A DNA stretch of 64,000 nucleotides. Origin: Thiomargarita sp. (GTDB lineage Bacteria; Pseudomonadota; Gammaproteobacteria; Beggiatoales; Beggiatoaceae). Location: positions 186,001 through 250,000 of the forward strand of contig DYNP01000001.1 in assembly GCA_020721005.1 (NCBI GenBank), in the 5' to 3' direction. The translations under genes were made by a program, and so were the position numbers. Positions 9,004 to 17,881 of the stretch are shown in pieces. The notes beneath the pieces are model-generated. The model was not told the origin of the DNA. It made no database searches and saw nothing but the letters and a program-made list of their open reading frames with translations. Every line of letters starts with the position of its first letter. Position 1 is the stretch's first letter.

Positions 9004-9519
9004 TTAGTCTAATTTGTCTGGATCTTCACGGTTTTCGGAAGAGAGGGGATTGGAGAGTAGCTTTGAGACTTGTTCAACAGGGAGAGAGGTGACTAGACGG
9101 ATATTGATCTCAACGGTGACACTTTTATTTTTGTTTATGGCATTGTTTATTTTAATTAAACTTTCCATATGCTCTATTGAAAGTGTCAAATTTCCGGTGG
9201 TTTCGGTGGTTGGCACTTTCTTGTATCCTACTTCTTCCAGTAGATTTCCAATATCTTGGGAATTGTTCAATTTCACATCCTCATCTATTAAACTTTTAAC
9301 GTATTGATTAACAGTACTTGATAAATCGGATTGTAAACCACGGGGGCTTTTATGCAATTTTTTAGCGAGAATAGAAGGACTGTAGCCACACAGCAAACCT
9401 CGTAGGTGTAGTTTTTCTGTACGGGTCAAGGGTTTTCCTTTAACTGTCGCCAAATCGGCATATAAACGTTCTAGATCCCACAGTTCTTCAGCGTATTTAA
9501 ATTTATCCTCTATCAGCAT
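9004..9519 (-). CDS. small HTH-like protein of unknown function
   Basis: A 171-residue protein not recognised at family level. Residues about 30-75 (LTRTEKLHLRGLLCGYSPS, then ILAKKLHKSPRGLQSDLS) look like a helix-turn-helix resembling the sigma-like or LuxR-like HTH found at the N-termini of some NB-ARC/vWA-associated regulators. The rest is polar, ending in NREDPDKLD. I start at the ATG at 9519, which has GGAAAAAACT in front; a TTG at 9564 would add 15 residues. It is transcribed divergently from the dynamin-like GTPase, 390 bases away, so it may regulate that locus or act with it. This is inference from position. Confidence 0.6.
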   Translation of the reverse strand: MLIEDKFKYAEELWDLERLYADLATVKGKPLTRTEKLHLRGLLCGYSPSILAKKLHKSPRGLQSDLSSTVNQYVKSLIDEDVKLNNSQDIGNLLEEVGYKKVPTTETTGNLTLSIEHMESLIKINNAINKNKSVTVEINIRLVTSLPVEQVSKLLSNPLSSENREDPDKLD

Positions 9520-9811
9520 AGTTTTTTCCAAAATGCCAACTTTACCTAACGTAAATCCAAGCAAGTGTTGGCAATTAAAGATTGAATTGTCGGCTATAAT
9601 TTTATTTGGGGATTAAAATTTTATTTTATCACAATTAAATTGTTCCTTCGATATCTTAATTTTTAAGTGGATATTTAGCTTAGTATACGGAGAATTTGAG
9701 TATGTCATTTGTACTCGCAGGATTTGCGTGGTCCTACATACGAGATTTTTTCTACATTTCTTATTCCCATTATTAGGTTTTTTGTTGAATTATACTATAA
9801 AAGGGTGCAAT

Positions 9812-9826
9812 ATAACCCAATTTACG
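9812..9826. repeat. 15-bp word shared with the second GTPase locus
   Basis: ATAACCCAATTTACG, an exact reverse complement of 38239-38253. Both copies sit in the intergenic region between a small regulator-like gene and a GTPase gene. It may be part of a longer dispersed repeat or an operator. Confidence 0.55.
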
Positions 9827-9840
9827 TGTTATATGTGGTC

Positions 9841-9870
9841 TTGACAATTTTATTATTGTGATCAGATAAC
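9841..9870 (+). promoter_or_regulatory. candidate sigma-70 promoter of the dynamin-like gene
   Basis: A perfect -35 TTGACA (9841-9846) followed after 18 bases by GATAAC (9865-9870), four of six matches to TATAAT, about 40 bases before the ATG at 9910. Confidence 0.45.
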
Positions 9871-9909
9871 ATAAAATTGCTCAGAAGGCATTAGAAACAG
9901 GACAAAATT

Positions 9910-12159
9910 ATGTTTGCAAATCAATGTGAACAACAACGGCAAGCCGTTATTGACATATTTAAACGATATGTCAAGAGCCGGGAAGAATTGCGGAAAAATC
10001 TCAATTTAAGCGACGGGCTTAATGAGAATGATGTGAAAATTGTCCGTGATGAAGTAGAAAAAATAGAAGCCAACAAGTACATCTTGGCGATTGTGGGTGA
10101 ATCTAAATCGGGCAAATCCACCTTTATCAATGCGTTGTTAGGTAAACCTATTCTACCTACTGGTGTTTTACAATGTACCAGTGGAATCACTGAGATCGTG
10201 GATACTGACAATGTTCAGGATAACAAAAGAGTTTATCTGAGGGTCAAGTATGGTAATTCAACCGAGCCGGAGGAATTGTTTAACGGTCGTTTAGAGGGAG
10301 ATTTAACACCATTACAGGAAAAATTGAAAACGATTGCCGCCCTCAAGCCAGAATATCGTGATTTGCCCGTTTTTCAACTCAACCAGTTTTTGACTGAAAC
10401 TAAGCCGACACAAATTACGACTGAAATAGTGAAAGAGGAATGTGGGAAATTGTTACAGGATGAAGACAACAACCCCCATCACAAATCAAAAGAGGAATTT
10501 GAGAGGTTAGTACGACAGTACCTTGCAGAATACATGGATTTATCTCGAATCCCAGTTGATATTTCAATTGGCTATCCAGTAGGACTTAAGTTTGCTCACA
10601 TACAGATTGTTGACACGCCGGGTGTGAACGCACGAGGCGGGCTTGAAACTGCAACTCTCAACTATATCAATAGTGCTAATGCAGTAATTTTTCTTCACCT
10701 GTTGAAGAATATTGCGAGCGGTTCCTTAAGGAAATTTTTTAAGAAAGTGCCTGATCGTTCATACAGAAATATCTTTATGTGTTTGACTCACAAGGCACAA
10801 CACACAGCAGAGGATGTTGAATTAACTATAGAAGAAACGAAGGAATTATTTCCGGAAATTAGGCCACAGGAAAGAATCGTGGCTGTGGATAGTATGCTCA
10901 AACTGATTCATGATGAATTAATAGTCGGCAAATCGCTAAAAGACCTCCGTAAAGACGAAGAAAAGCGAAAATTAATTGCTGATTACATTGTAGAATATGA
11001 ATCTGACATGACAAAGATTCAACCAACAGTATTGGCAGATTCCAATTTTACCACCGTAAAAGGCTTGCTAACCAAATTTTCAGAAGAAGCGTTAGTTGGA
11101 CAATTATCATGGGTTGTAAAGCAAATAGCTAGTGGATATGAACAACAGCGTCACATCTATGATGAACAAATCCGTTTAGTTGGCCGTAAAGCCGAATTTG
11201 ACAAAGCACCGGAACAATTCGATAAGGAGATCGACGAACTGAAAAGTTTGTTGTATGATTACCAACTACGTTTAAATGATTTCTCTCAACGAAAACGCGA
11301 GGAATATAAGGGACGACATAGTACAGTAAACAAAACGTTTTCGACCATGAAAGTCGTGTACGATAAATTGCTGGGCAGTGCTGAGAATGAGGATCGTATT
11401 CGTAAGCATATTGTAGATTTTAATGATGAATGCGATAGCAAAGTCACTCGTTTTACAACGCAATTGAGCAAGGAATACGAAGCCGAAATGGATCAGGTTG
11501 GAGCAGAATTCAATGCAGAACACCAGATTTATCCCCCCAAAATTAGTTTGGAAAGTATTTCTAAAATAGCTCAAGAGAGAGCGTATGAAGAAGTTACAAT
11601 TCAAGGAGATCGAGCACCACGAGTGATAATTGGTACACTTGTAGGTGGTTTGCTGGGCGGAATAATTGGTTTTGCCTTAGCAGGACCAGTGGGTGCTGCA
11701 ATTGCCGGAAAAGCAGCGGCGGCGGCAATAGGAACAACCGCGGTTGCAACAACAGTAGTAGGAACGGGAGTGGGTGCAAGTGCAATAGCGGTTGCAACAA
11801 CAGTAGTAGGAACGGGAGTGGGTGCAATAACCGTTGGGGCAGATGAGTACACAAAAAGCACACCAACACAGACAGTAAATCGTTTTAGCGATGAGAAATT
11901 CAAAGAAGCCCTCATTAGTGAGGCAAAAAATCTTGTGATTTCAATTACTGACTTAATGCCACAACAAGCAATCGGTGGATTATTTGACTTGTATGATAAA
12001 CAATTCAAGGAGAAACTCGGCACTATCATCAAAGAGCGACAAAATGCCTATGAGCAACTGAAAAAGGACAAAGAAGACGCAGAGAAACTTCGCCAATTGG
12101 AAAATGGAAAAAAAACGGTCGCGAATGAATTAGAGAAGATTAAAAAGCTGGAAATTTAA
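9910..12159 (+). CDS. dynamin-like GTPase
   Basis: A 749-residue large GTPase. G1 is GESKSGKST (residues 63-71), switch I probably lies in QCTSGITEI, and G3 is DTPG (235-238). The G4 region reads CLTHKAQ, a departure from the usual (N/T)KxD. A long helical region (about 420-560) follows, then a glycine/alanine-rich hydrophobic segment (about 572-646) that should insert in or span the membrane, and a charged coiled-coil tail (about 690-745). This plan, GTPase, helical stalk, paddle or membrane segment and return helices, is that of bacterial dynamin-like proteins, which remodel or tether membranes. Part of the hydrophobic segment is a recent 16-residue duplication (see 11740-11826). A second membrane protein gene follows 84 bases downstream. 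Confidence 0.85.
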   Translation: MFANQCEQQRQAVIDIFKRYVKSREELRKNLNLSDGLNENDVKIVRDEVEKIEANKYILAIVGESKSGKSTFINALLGKPILPTGVLQCTSGITEIVDTDNVQDNKRVYLRVKYGNSTEPEELFNGRLEGDLTPLQEKLKTIAALKPEYRDLPVFQLNQFLTETKPTQITTEIVKEECGKLLQDEDNNPHHKSKEEFERLVRQYLAEYMDLSRIPVDISIGYPVGLKFAHIQIVDTPGVNARGGLETATLNYINSANAVIFLHLLKNIASGSLRKFFKKVPDRSYRNIFMCLTHKAQHTAEDVELTIEETKELFPEIRPQERIVAVDSMLKLIHDELIVGKSLKDLRKDEEKRKLIADYIVEYESDMTKIQPTVLADSNFTTVKGLLTKFSEEALVGQLSWVVKQIASGYEQQRHIYDEQIRLVGRKAEFDKAPEQFDKEIDELKSLLYDYQLRLNDFSQRKREEYKGRHSTVNKTFSTMKVVYDKLLGSAENEDRIRKHIVDFNDECDSKVTRFTTQLSKEYEAEMDQVGAEFNAEHQIYPPKISLESISKIAQERAYEEVTIQGDRAPRVIIGTLVGGLLGGIIGFALAGPVGAAIAGKAAAAAIGTTAVATTVVGTGVGASAIAVATTVVGTGVGAITVGADEYTKSTPTQTVNRFSDEKFKEALISEAKNLVISITDLMPQQAIGGLFDLYDKQFKEKLGTIIKERQNAYEQLKKDKEDAEKLRQLENGKKTVANELEKIKKLEI
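11740..11826 (+). repeat. tandem duplication inside the membrane segment of the GTPase
   Basis: A perfect 39-bp sequence at 11740-11778 recurs at 11788-11826, giving a 48-base (16-codon) period and the repeated peptide AVATTVVGTGVGA. It is in frame, so the hydrophobic segment has been lengthened without breaking the gene. Identity at DNA level shows that it is recent. Confidence 0.9.
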
Positions 12160-12190
12160 CTTGTTTAATCTAGCAAATTCTTGGGAGTAC

Positions 12191-12218
12191 GAGTGACTTT
12201 TGTATGTGAAAGTCACTC
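12191..12218. promoter_or_regulatory. intercistronic hairpin
   Basis: Perfect 10-bp arms GAGTGACTTT and AAAGTCACTC with an 8-base loop, between the dynamin-like gene and its downstream partner. No T-run follows, so it may be an RNA processing or stability element, or a partial terminator that sets the ratio of the two products. Confidence 0.6.
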
Positions 12219-12243
12219 ACACTAAAACAGAGAAAAAATTAAT

Positions 12244-12945
12244 ATGAATCCATTTGAAAATACTGAAAAAGCTATCTCGCAAGATGTTAAGGAAGTTTTT
12301 GAGGAGATTAGGCAAGAAATCCACAGCAATTATTTTGTTTCTGGCAAACATGATCTCACGTACATACGAGAGGCTGTGTGTAAATATCTTCCGACAACCA
12401 TTATCAACAAGAACCTGTTGCTGGTGGATACTATCCTGAATTACCTTACTAAAGATGCTCGTAAAACTCTGGAAAATGCGGATAGTAAAGTCATTAATGA
12501 GTTCTTTGAATGGAATCAGCGATGGACAGAAGATTTCAAAAATCAATTTAAAAATGCGTCTGCACCTGTAGAAGTGACGTTATCGCTAGATGCTCGTACT
12601 AAGTACTGGACACTTGCAGGTGCTGGTGGAGCAGGAATAGGTGCAACCGCTGTAATAGCTCGTGAATTAATTGGGAAATTTGCAGTTGAAGGAATCGTTG
12701 CTGAAAAAGCTTTATTATCAGCGTGGTTACTACCCATGGGTTTAACTGTACTTGTTGCAGGGGGAGTTGGTTACCTTGCGTATAAATTAACTTACCAAGT
12801 ATCTACTCCAACAGCAACAGAACAAACTGAAAAAGAGATAAAGGAATACCTTCAACGAGAAGAAAAAGAAACGTTAAACCGGTTATTGGAAGTTATTGAG
12901 AGATATAAACAAGACTTTAAAATCCAACCTCCTACAGTCTCCTAA
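12244..12945 (+). CDS. membrane protein paired with the dynamin-like GTPase
   Basis: A 233-residue protein of unknown family. The N-terminal 115 residues are soluble and helical. Two hydrophobic segments follow, about 121-144 (LAGAGGAGIGATAVIA) and about 157-185 (WLLPMGLTVLVAGGVGYLAY), then a charged coiled-coil-like C-terminus (about 195-230). The small-residue-rich first helix resembles the glycine-rich segment of the GTPase upstream. It is co-oriented, 84 bases downstream and followed by a strong terminator, so the pair is one transcription unit. I infer that it is a membrane partner of the GTPase; no enzymatic motif is visible. Confidence 0.7.
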   Translation: MNPFENTEKAISQDVKEVFEEIRQEIHSNYFVSGKHDLTYIREAVCKYLPTTIINKNLLLVDTILNYLTKDARKTLENADSKVINEFFEWNQRWTEDFKNQFKNASAPVEVTLSLDARTKYWTLAGAGGAGIGATAVIARELIGKFAVEGIVAEKALLSAWLLPMGLTVLVAGGVGYLAYKLTYQVSTPTATEQTEKEIKEYLQREEKETLNRLLEVIERYKQDFKIQPPTVS

Positions 12946-12977
12946 CTAATTCTCATCCATAAGATCGATAGAAACTC

Positions 12978-13020
12978 AGCCCCCACCCTTGTTTTCAACA
13001 AAAAAGGGGGGGCTTTTTTT
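12978..13020 (+). terminator. intrinsic terminator of the dynamin-like operon
   Basis: Stem AGCCCCC (12978-12984) with GGGGGCT (13008-13014), flanking a run that can extend the pairing, followed directly by seven T residues. It lies between convergent genes. Confidence 0.85.
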
Positions 13021-13028
13021 ATTTCCGT

Positions 13029-16000
13029 TTATTGTACAATCAGTTCCAAAGTGTCTCCAGAGTGGATGACTTGGCCATTGGCGAGTCGGTAACCGACCAC
13101 AACTTTGACTGTGCCTTCTGCAATCAGTATTCCTTGATAAATCAAGACATTTTGTTGTGCAGTTAAAGTAACTTGGGGAACAAGAGCGATGAGGTTGTTG
13201 GGATTTTGGTCCCAGGTTAGGATTTCCCCTTGTTGACCCAGCATCAGATAAGTGGGCTCAGTGTCGGAATTTAATTGGTAAGTGGCATATACAAACAAGT
13301 CAGCAGTTTGGCCAATGTGGGCAGGATCTACATTTATGCGAGCTTGGGCAGTGATGGAGTCAAGCAGCTTATTTACAGTTTGTTGGGTTAAAAAGGTGGA
13401 ATTTGGGTTGATTGCAATGCCAGCTTCAAAAGTGCTGGTGCTGTTTGTCGGCTGTCCTTGGGAATCGATGGCCACAGTTTCCCCCAAAGTGGGTAAGTTT
13501 GAGGTTGGGACTTCAGTTTCTGCAGGCTTTTCCACTTCTTCTTCGTTATCGGATTCTTCGGTTGGAGTTATGGGGTCAACGATGACTCCATCCGCAAGTG
13601 TCACTCCCGATCCCAAAATAATTCCTGAAAGGTGGCTGTTGGGTAGAATGCGAACATTTTCCAGTCTGGCAGGGGCCAGGGGATCGCCCACAATTCGCCC
13701 TTGTATTTGTCCACCTTTTATGAGAGTGTTTGCAGCCAATTGTACATCGACAAAACGTCCCCCAACCTTACTGTTATTGAGAATGGTGCCAGATAAAATG
13801 CCTCCAGTTAAGCGAGCGCCCAGGAATTCAAAGTCGGTCATGGTGCCTGCATTGTTGATGTAACCAGTGACAATTCCGCCTGTAAAAGTGGCGCCAGCAT
13901 TTATGGTTAAGTTAGAGACCCAGCCTTGACTGGTTGAGTGTCCAGCCAGATAACCATCACTGACATAACCAAGATTTTGGACAGTTAAGTCATTGAAAGT
14001 TTTGCCATAGCCACGGCAGCGTTCATTGATTATTCCGGTGCTGGGACAAGTGGGCAGAGTCAATATCGGTTGGGGAATGAGTGGCGCAACCGGAGGCACA
14101 ACGATTGCCGGGGGAATTTCCTCAGGGATTGGAGTTTCAATTGGAGGCTCGGTAGGGACTGTAGGTTCGGTGGGTTCAGTAACGGTCTCTGGGGGAGTTT
14201 CTTCAGTTGGAGTGGGATCAACTGGAGGAGTTGGATCAGTGGGCTCGGTGGTTTCCGGTGGAATAGGGATTTTATCGGGAGAGGTGACAATTTGCCCACT
14301 AAAGGGAGCTAGGGTGACCGCAGTAACCGGTTGACCTTCCAAGTCAAAATAGGCTTTGTCAGTGAGTTGAATGGTGAGTGGTTGTGCGGTGGAATTGGTC
14401 AATAAACGGGCTTGTTGAGTAGCGTCGTTGAGCACAGCTGTGACTGGGACCAAGGTAACATTGTCAAGTTGGTATTCAGCATCGATGGCTTTGTCGGTGA
14501 TGAACAGAGGTTTGCCAAAATTTGTGGTGAGTGGGGAAGTAAAAGTGAGTTCGTAGTCCTTGCGTTGGGTGTCGAAGGCAAAAAAACGTTCCTTGAGAAT
14601 TTGGCTGATTTGTTCAGGTTGGGCATCATTCATGCGCAATTGAATGTTACCAAAACCGGTCCCAAGCACTGTGAATTGCAATTGATAGGCTTGGTTAGCA
14701 GTCAGGACAAATTCGGTGGGAATGACATTGGCATTGCCAACTCCTTGATAACTAAGGGCTAAGCTGCCATTGTCCAGGCCAGTGGGGTTGTGGGCAATGG
14801 TGGCAGTGCCGGAACCTTTCCAATTGTTGAGGTCAGTGTCAAAGTTGGGGTTGACAATGAGATTGGGACCGGTTTTCGTCAGGGTAAATTCTTCAAAATG
14901 CAGTGTGCATTGCCGGGATTGGGTTTCTTCGGTGGGGAATTTATGTTGCCAATGGGCCAGGGAATAGCGTTGATTATTGTGCATGATGACAATTTCACTG
15001 AAGGGATTGCAATAGTGGTTATTGCTGAATTGTCCATGGTCAGTGTCATTGGTCATGACCAGTCCCCGTTGGTCTGGGTCCAGGCTGAACAATAGGTTGC
15101 CTTCAATGGTATTGTTGCGAGAGGGACCTTTTTTGTCTTCGATGACCAGTTGGGATTCGTTGTTGTAAATGAGGTTGTTGCGGACAGTGGTGTTGAGAAA
15201 GGCGTTGAGACGAATGCCCATGTCTGGGTTGTTGGCAACGATGTTGTTCTCAATGATATTGTCTTTGAAATTGTTATCTGCTCCGATGCCCATGCCATAG
15301 GTGGGATGGTGCATGCAGGGGGTGTCGACAGTGCTGCCGCATCCATTGGATTCGTCAACATTCCCCAGGGATTCAAAGAGTAGATTGCCGCGGATGGTGT
15401 TGCCATCGGAACTGATGGAGATGGCGCCGCCATCATTGAGTAGCAGCAGGGACTTACGAACAGTATTGTTTTCAATGAGATGGTGACCATCGTCTTTAAG
15501 ATAGATGCCATTCCAGCAGGTGTTCTCAATGGTATTTTGACGCACTGTATAGGCACGGCCTGCAACGTTGATGGCAATGCCTTGGTAGGCACCGGCATAC
15601 CGTTGTCCGTATAAAGGATACATGGAGGTATTGGTGATGCGGTTGTGTTCCACTCGACTGTTTTGGACATCAAAACCGGATTGAGCTTGTAAGACGATGC
15701 CAATGAGGAGTTGGTTATCCAGGGTGTTGCCGGTGACCAGAGCGTTGGGACTGTTCCAGACATAGATGCCGGTGGAGTTGTGTTCTAAGTGATTGTTTTG
15801 TAAGGTTACATTGGCAGAGCCGTTGATTTCAATTCCGCGTTGTGTAAAGTGACGAAAGGTGAGATTTTCAACCCGGGTGTTGTCTTCGGCATTGGTGATT
15901 TTGAGTCCCACTGCATGGGTGGTGCCTTCAATTAGAGCAGCATTAGGATCGGTCCCTGTAGGGGGGTAAAGGTAAACGATTTGGGTTGTGGGGTCATAAT

Positions 16001-16727
16001 ACCATTCTCCAGGAAAATCTAATTCTTCGAGTTTGTTGTCTAAAAAGTAGCCCCATTCTGGAAGTTGGGCTTCAAGTCCCTTGGCAGTAATTTTACCGGT
16101 GCTGGCTTCATAGCCCGTGATTTCTAGGACAGTGTAAGTCCAGCTGTAGCTGCGAATTCGTAAGGTGGCACCGGTCCAATAGTTGTTCGGTTTACCATAC
16201 TCGACCAATGCCGGGTCAGTGAAAGCGTCGTTTCCAGCTTGAGCCCCAACGTGTAGCCAGTGGGTGGCTTTGGGGTGTTCAACATTGGGGTAACGGGCAA
16301 GGGTCATGAGTTGTCCATTGACAAAGAGGTGTTCAATGCCAGTGTCTGTAAGTTGCAGAGGATCGATTTTGGCTTCATAAATCGGTCGGCCAGTCAGGGC
16401 TGGGTGAGTGGTGGGTTGCCATTGAGTAATGGATACACTGCCCGCAATAATAGGACTTTCTCCAGTCCCATAGCTGCCAAATCGTATGCCTTTGGGGGAT
16501 TTATTGGTGCTGATGCTGCCTCGAAATAGGTCGCCGCGTTTAAACAGGACGGTGGAGTTGTCTTCTAAAATGACTGAGTTGAGTTTGTCAATGTTTTGCC
16601 AAGCGGTGGCTTCGGAGAGACCGTCTTGGTCGTCTTGACCCGTATTCGCCAAGTAATAGGTGGCTGCCTGGGTGTAAGAGAAGGGTAAAAGGAGTAAGAG
16701 GGTGAAAAGTTGTAGAATTTTTGACAT
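13029..16727 (-). CDS. secreted right-handed parallel beta-helix protein
   Basis: A 1232-residue exported protein. The signal peptide is about residues 1-21 (LLLLLPFSYTQA). Residues about 280-560 are pectate-lyase-like parallel beta-helix coils, with repeated asparagine ladders such as NHLEHNSTGIYVWNS and NTIENTCWNGIYLKDDG. A beta-sandwich, carbohydrate-binding-like region (about 625-760) follows. Residues about 815-890 are a Pro/Thr/Glu linker, and about 895-1080 a second set of beta-solenoid repeats. The C-terminal 130 residues (ITAQARINVDPAHIGQTADL) form a separate beta-rich domain. Members cleave or bind polysaccharides, but no catalytic residues can be assigned. The ATG has AGGAACTCACCC in front. 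It could act on the organism's own sheath or slime. Confidence 0.85.
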   Translation of the reverse strand: MSKILQLFTLLLLLPFSYTQAATYYLANTGQDDQDGLSEATAWQNIDKLNSVILEDNSTVLFKRGDLFRGSISTNKSPKGIRFGSYGTGESPIIAGSVSITQWQPTTHPALTGRPIYEAKIDPLQLTDTGIEHLFVNGQLMTLARYPNVEHPKATHWLHVGAQAGNDAFTDPALVEYGKPNNYWTGATLRIRSYSWTYTVLEITGYEASTGKITAKGLEAQLPEWGYFLDNKLEELDFPGEWYYDPTTQIVYLYPPTGTDPNAALIEGTTHAVGLKITNAEDNTRVENLTFRHFTQRGIEINGSANVTLQNNHLEHNSTGIYVWNSPNALVTGNTLDNQLLIGIVLQAQSGFDVQNSRVEHNRITNTSMYPLYGQRYAGAYQGIAINVAGRAYTVRQNTIENTCWNGIYLKDDGHHLIENNTVRKSLLLLNDGGAISISSDGNTIRGNLLFESLGNVDESNGCGSTVDTPCMHHPTYGMGIGADNNFKDNIIENNIVANNPDMGIRLNAFLNTTVRNNLIYNNESQLVIEDKKGPSRNNTIEGNLLFSLDPDQRGLVMTNDTDHGQFSNNHYCNPFSEIVIMHNNQRYSLAHWQHKFPTEETQSRQCTLHFEEFTLTKTGPNLIVNPNFDTDLNNWKGSGTATIAHNPTGLDNGSLALSYQGVGNANVIPTEFVLTANQAYQLQFTVLGTGFGNIQLRMNDAQPEQISQILKERFFAFDTQRKDYELTFTSPLTTNFGKPLFITDKAIDAEYQLDNVTLVPVTAVLNDATQQARLLTNSTAQPLTIQLTDKAYFDLEGQPVTAVTLAPFSGQIVTSPDKIPIPPETTEPTDPTPPVDPTPTEETPPETVTEPTEPTVPTEPPIETPIPEEIPPAIVVPPVAPLIPQPILTLPTCPSTGIINERCRGYGKTFNDLTVQNLGYVSDGYLAGHSTSQGWVSNLTINAGATFTGGIVTGYINNAGTMTDFEFLGARLTGGILSGTILNNSKVGGRFVDVQLAANTLIKGGQIQGRIVGDPLAPARLENVRILPNSHLSGIILGSGVTLADGVIVDPITPTEESDNEEEVEKPAETEVPTSNLPTLGETVAIDSQGQPTNSTSTFEAGIAINPNSTFLTQQTVNKLLDSITAQARINVDPAHIGQTADLFVYATYQLNSDTEPTYLMLGQQGEILTWDQNPNNLIALVPQVTLTAQQNVLIYQGILIAEGTVKVVVGYRLANGQVIHSGDTLELIVQ

Positions 16728-16920
16728 GGGTGAGTTCCTATAAAAAACTAGGGCTTGTGAGTGGGTAGGGGTTATTTCTGGTTCTTTCCCTTATCAAAGA
16801 GAGGGTTATGGAGGGTCCCACCGGTTTTTGTAATGATTTCCGTTGGGGGTTAAATGTGATCCAGTGTAGCATAAAATTTGTGAAATTGCCAGGCAAGGGG
16901 TAATTAAAAGTTTTTGAGGG

Positions 16921-17745
16921 TTAAAAAGTGATTTTGTGTTGGCCACTGAAGATTAAAAAATGGTCTTCTTTGATGTTGGCAATGATGATCATGCCGGTTT
17001 GTTGGGCTAATTGAATACTTCGATAACTGATACCGGAACGGGAAAGTAGGATGGGAATTTGTAAGTTGGCTACTTTCATGACGAGTTCGGTGGTGAGGCG
17101 ACCGGTAGTATAAAATATTTTGTCTTGACCTGTCCAATGGTTTAACCACATGAGTCCCCCAATGGTGTCAACGGCATTGTGTCGACTGATGTCTTCTACA
17201 AAAACCAGCAGTTGTTGATCCTGAAATAGGGCGCAGCCGTGGACTCCTCCAGCCCTGCGATAAATGGGGTTATGTTGGGTCAGGGTTTGTAAGATTTGAT
17301 GAATAAATGTGTCGCTAATGATTGGAGAATGCAGAGGGGAAGGAGGAAGTTGGAGAAAGGTGTTGCCTTGAGCACACCCGGTGGCAAGTTGAGGGGTTAA
17401 CGGAGGCAATTGTAAGATGGTGAGGTGAAGAGTCTGGGTGGTTTGATCAAAGTACAGGGTGTCCAGGTCTTGTAGGTGTTGTAATTGTCGTTGGTTGCGC
17501 AGATAGCCCAATCCTAAGGCAATTGGGTAATGTCCCAAGGTCATTAAGGTGACCCATGGGTGTTGATTGATAACGAGGGTGAGGGGAATTTCTTCTGCCA
17601 CAGTCACTTGGCAGGGTAGTCCCTGTTCATTCAGGGCAGTAACTACCTGGGTGGCTTTGTTATGGGAAGGGGAATCATTCGATGCGGACATGGCTTTCAG
17701 TATAGGGATTTTTAGGAAAATTGGGCATAGGGTTAAATAAGGCAT
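16921..17745 (-). CDS. fdhD: formate dehydrogenase accessory sulfurtransferase FdhD
   Basis: FdhD passes sulfur from a cysteine desulfurase to the Mo-bisPGD cofactor of formate dehydrogenases. The 274-residue sequence has the family signatures RAGGVHGCALF, FVEDISRHNAVDTIGG and YTTGRLTTELVMK, plus SRSGISYRSIQLA. The paired cysteines (CxxC) found in the E. coli enzyme loop are not seen; the equivalent stretch reads ATGCAQGN with one cysteine, and another lies in VHGC. The start is uncertain: ATG at 17745 or the internal ATG at 17691 (MSASND). No formate dehydrogenase gene lies in the window. Confidence 0.93.
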   Translation of the reverse strand: MPYLTLCPIFLKIPILKAMSASNDSPSHNKATQVVTALNEQGLPCQVTVAEEIPLTLVINQHPWVTLMTLGHYPIALGLGYLRNQRQLQHLQDLDTLYFDQTTQTLHLTILQLPPLTPQLATGCAQGNTFLQLPPSPLHSPIISDTFIHQILQTLTQHNPIYRRAGGVHGCALFQDQQLLVFVEDISRHNAVDTIGGLMWLNHWTGQDKIFYTTGRLTTELVMKVANLQIPILLSRSGISYRSIQLAQQTGMIIIANIKEDHFLIFSGQHKITF

Positions 17746-17881
17746 TTTTCTTGCAGAGTGATAAAAAATCTAACTGAATTAATTAATTAGGATATGAAAC
17801 GTAAAAAATCATCAAGTATTTGATTATTTTCCAAGGTCAGATGATTAGGAACACGTTTTTGCTATCCACGAGGTTTTTATC

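Larger units (their letters stand above)
9520..9909. other. divergent intergenic region of the GTPase island
   Basis: A very AT-rich stretch between the HTH-like gene and the dynamin-like GTPase gene, the natural site for two back-to-back promoters. It holds a promoter candidate (9841-9870) and the 15-bp word ATAACCCAATTTACG (9812-9826), which recurs inverted at 38239-38253 upstream of the other GTPase gene. The composition differs from the neighbouring housekeeping genes, in keeping with an acquired segment. Confidence 0.5.

Noticed and set aside
11594-11869. minus-strand open frame rich in leucine and proline opposite the GTPase
   Set aside because: Shadow of the alanine/glycine-rich membrane segment and its duplication.
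13282-14334. plus-strand open frames within the beta-helix gene
   Set aside because: Low-complexity shadows of the Pro/Thr linker and solenoid on the other strand; no ribosome sites.
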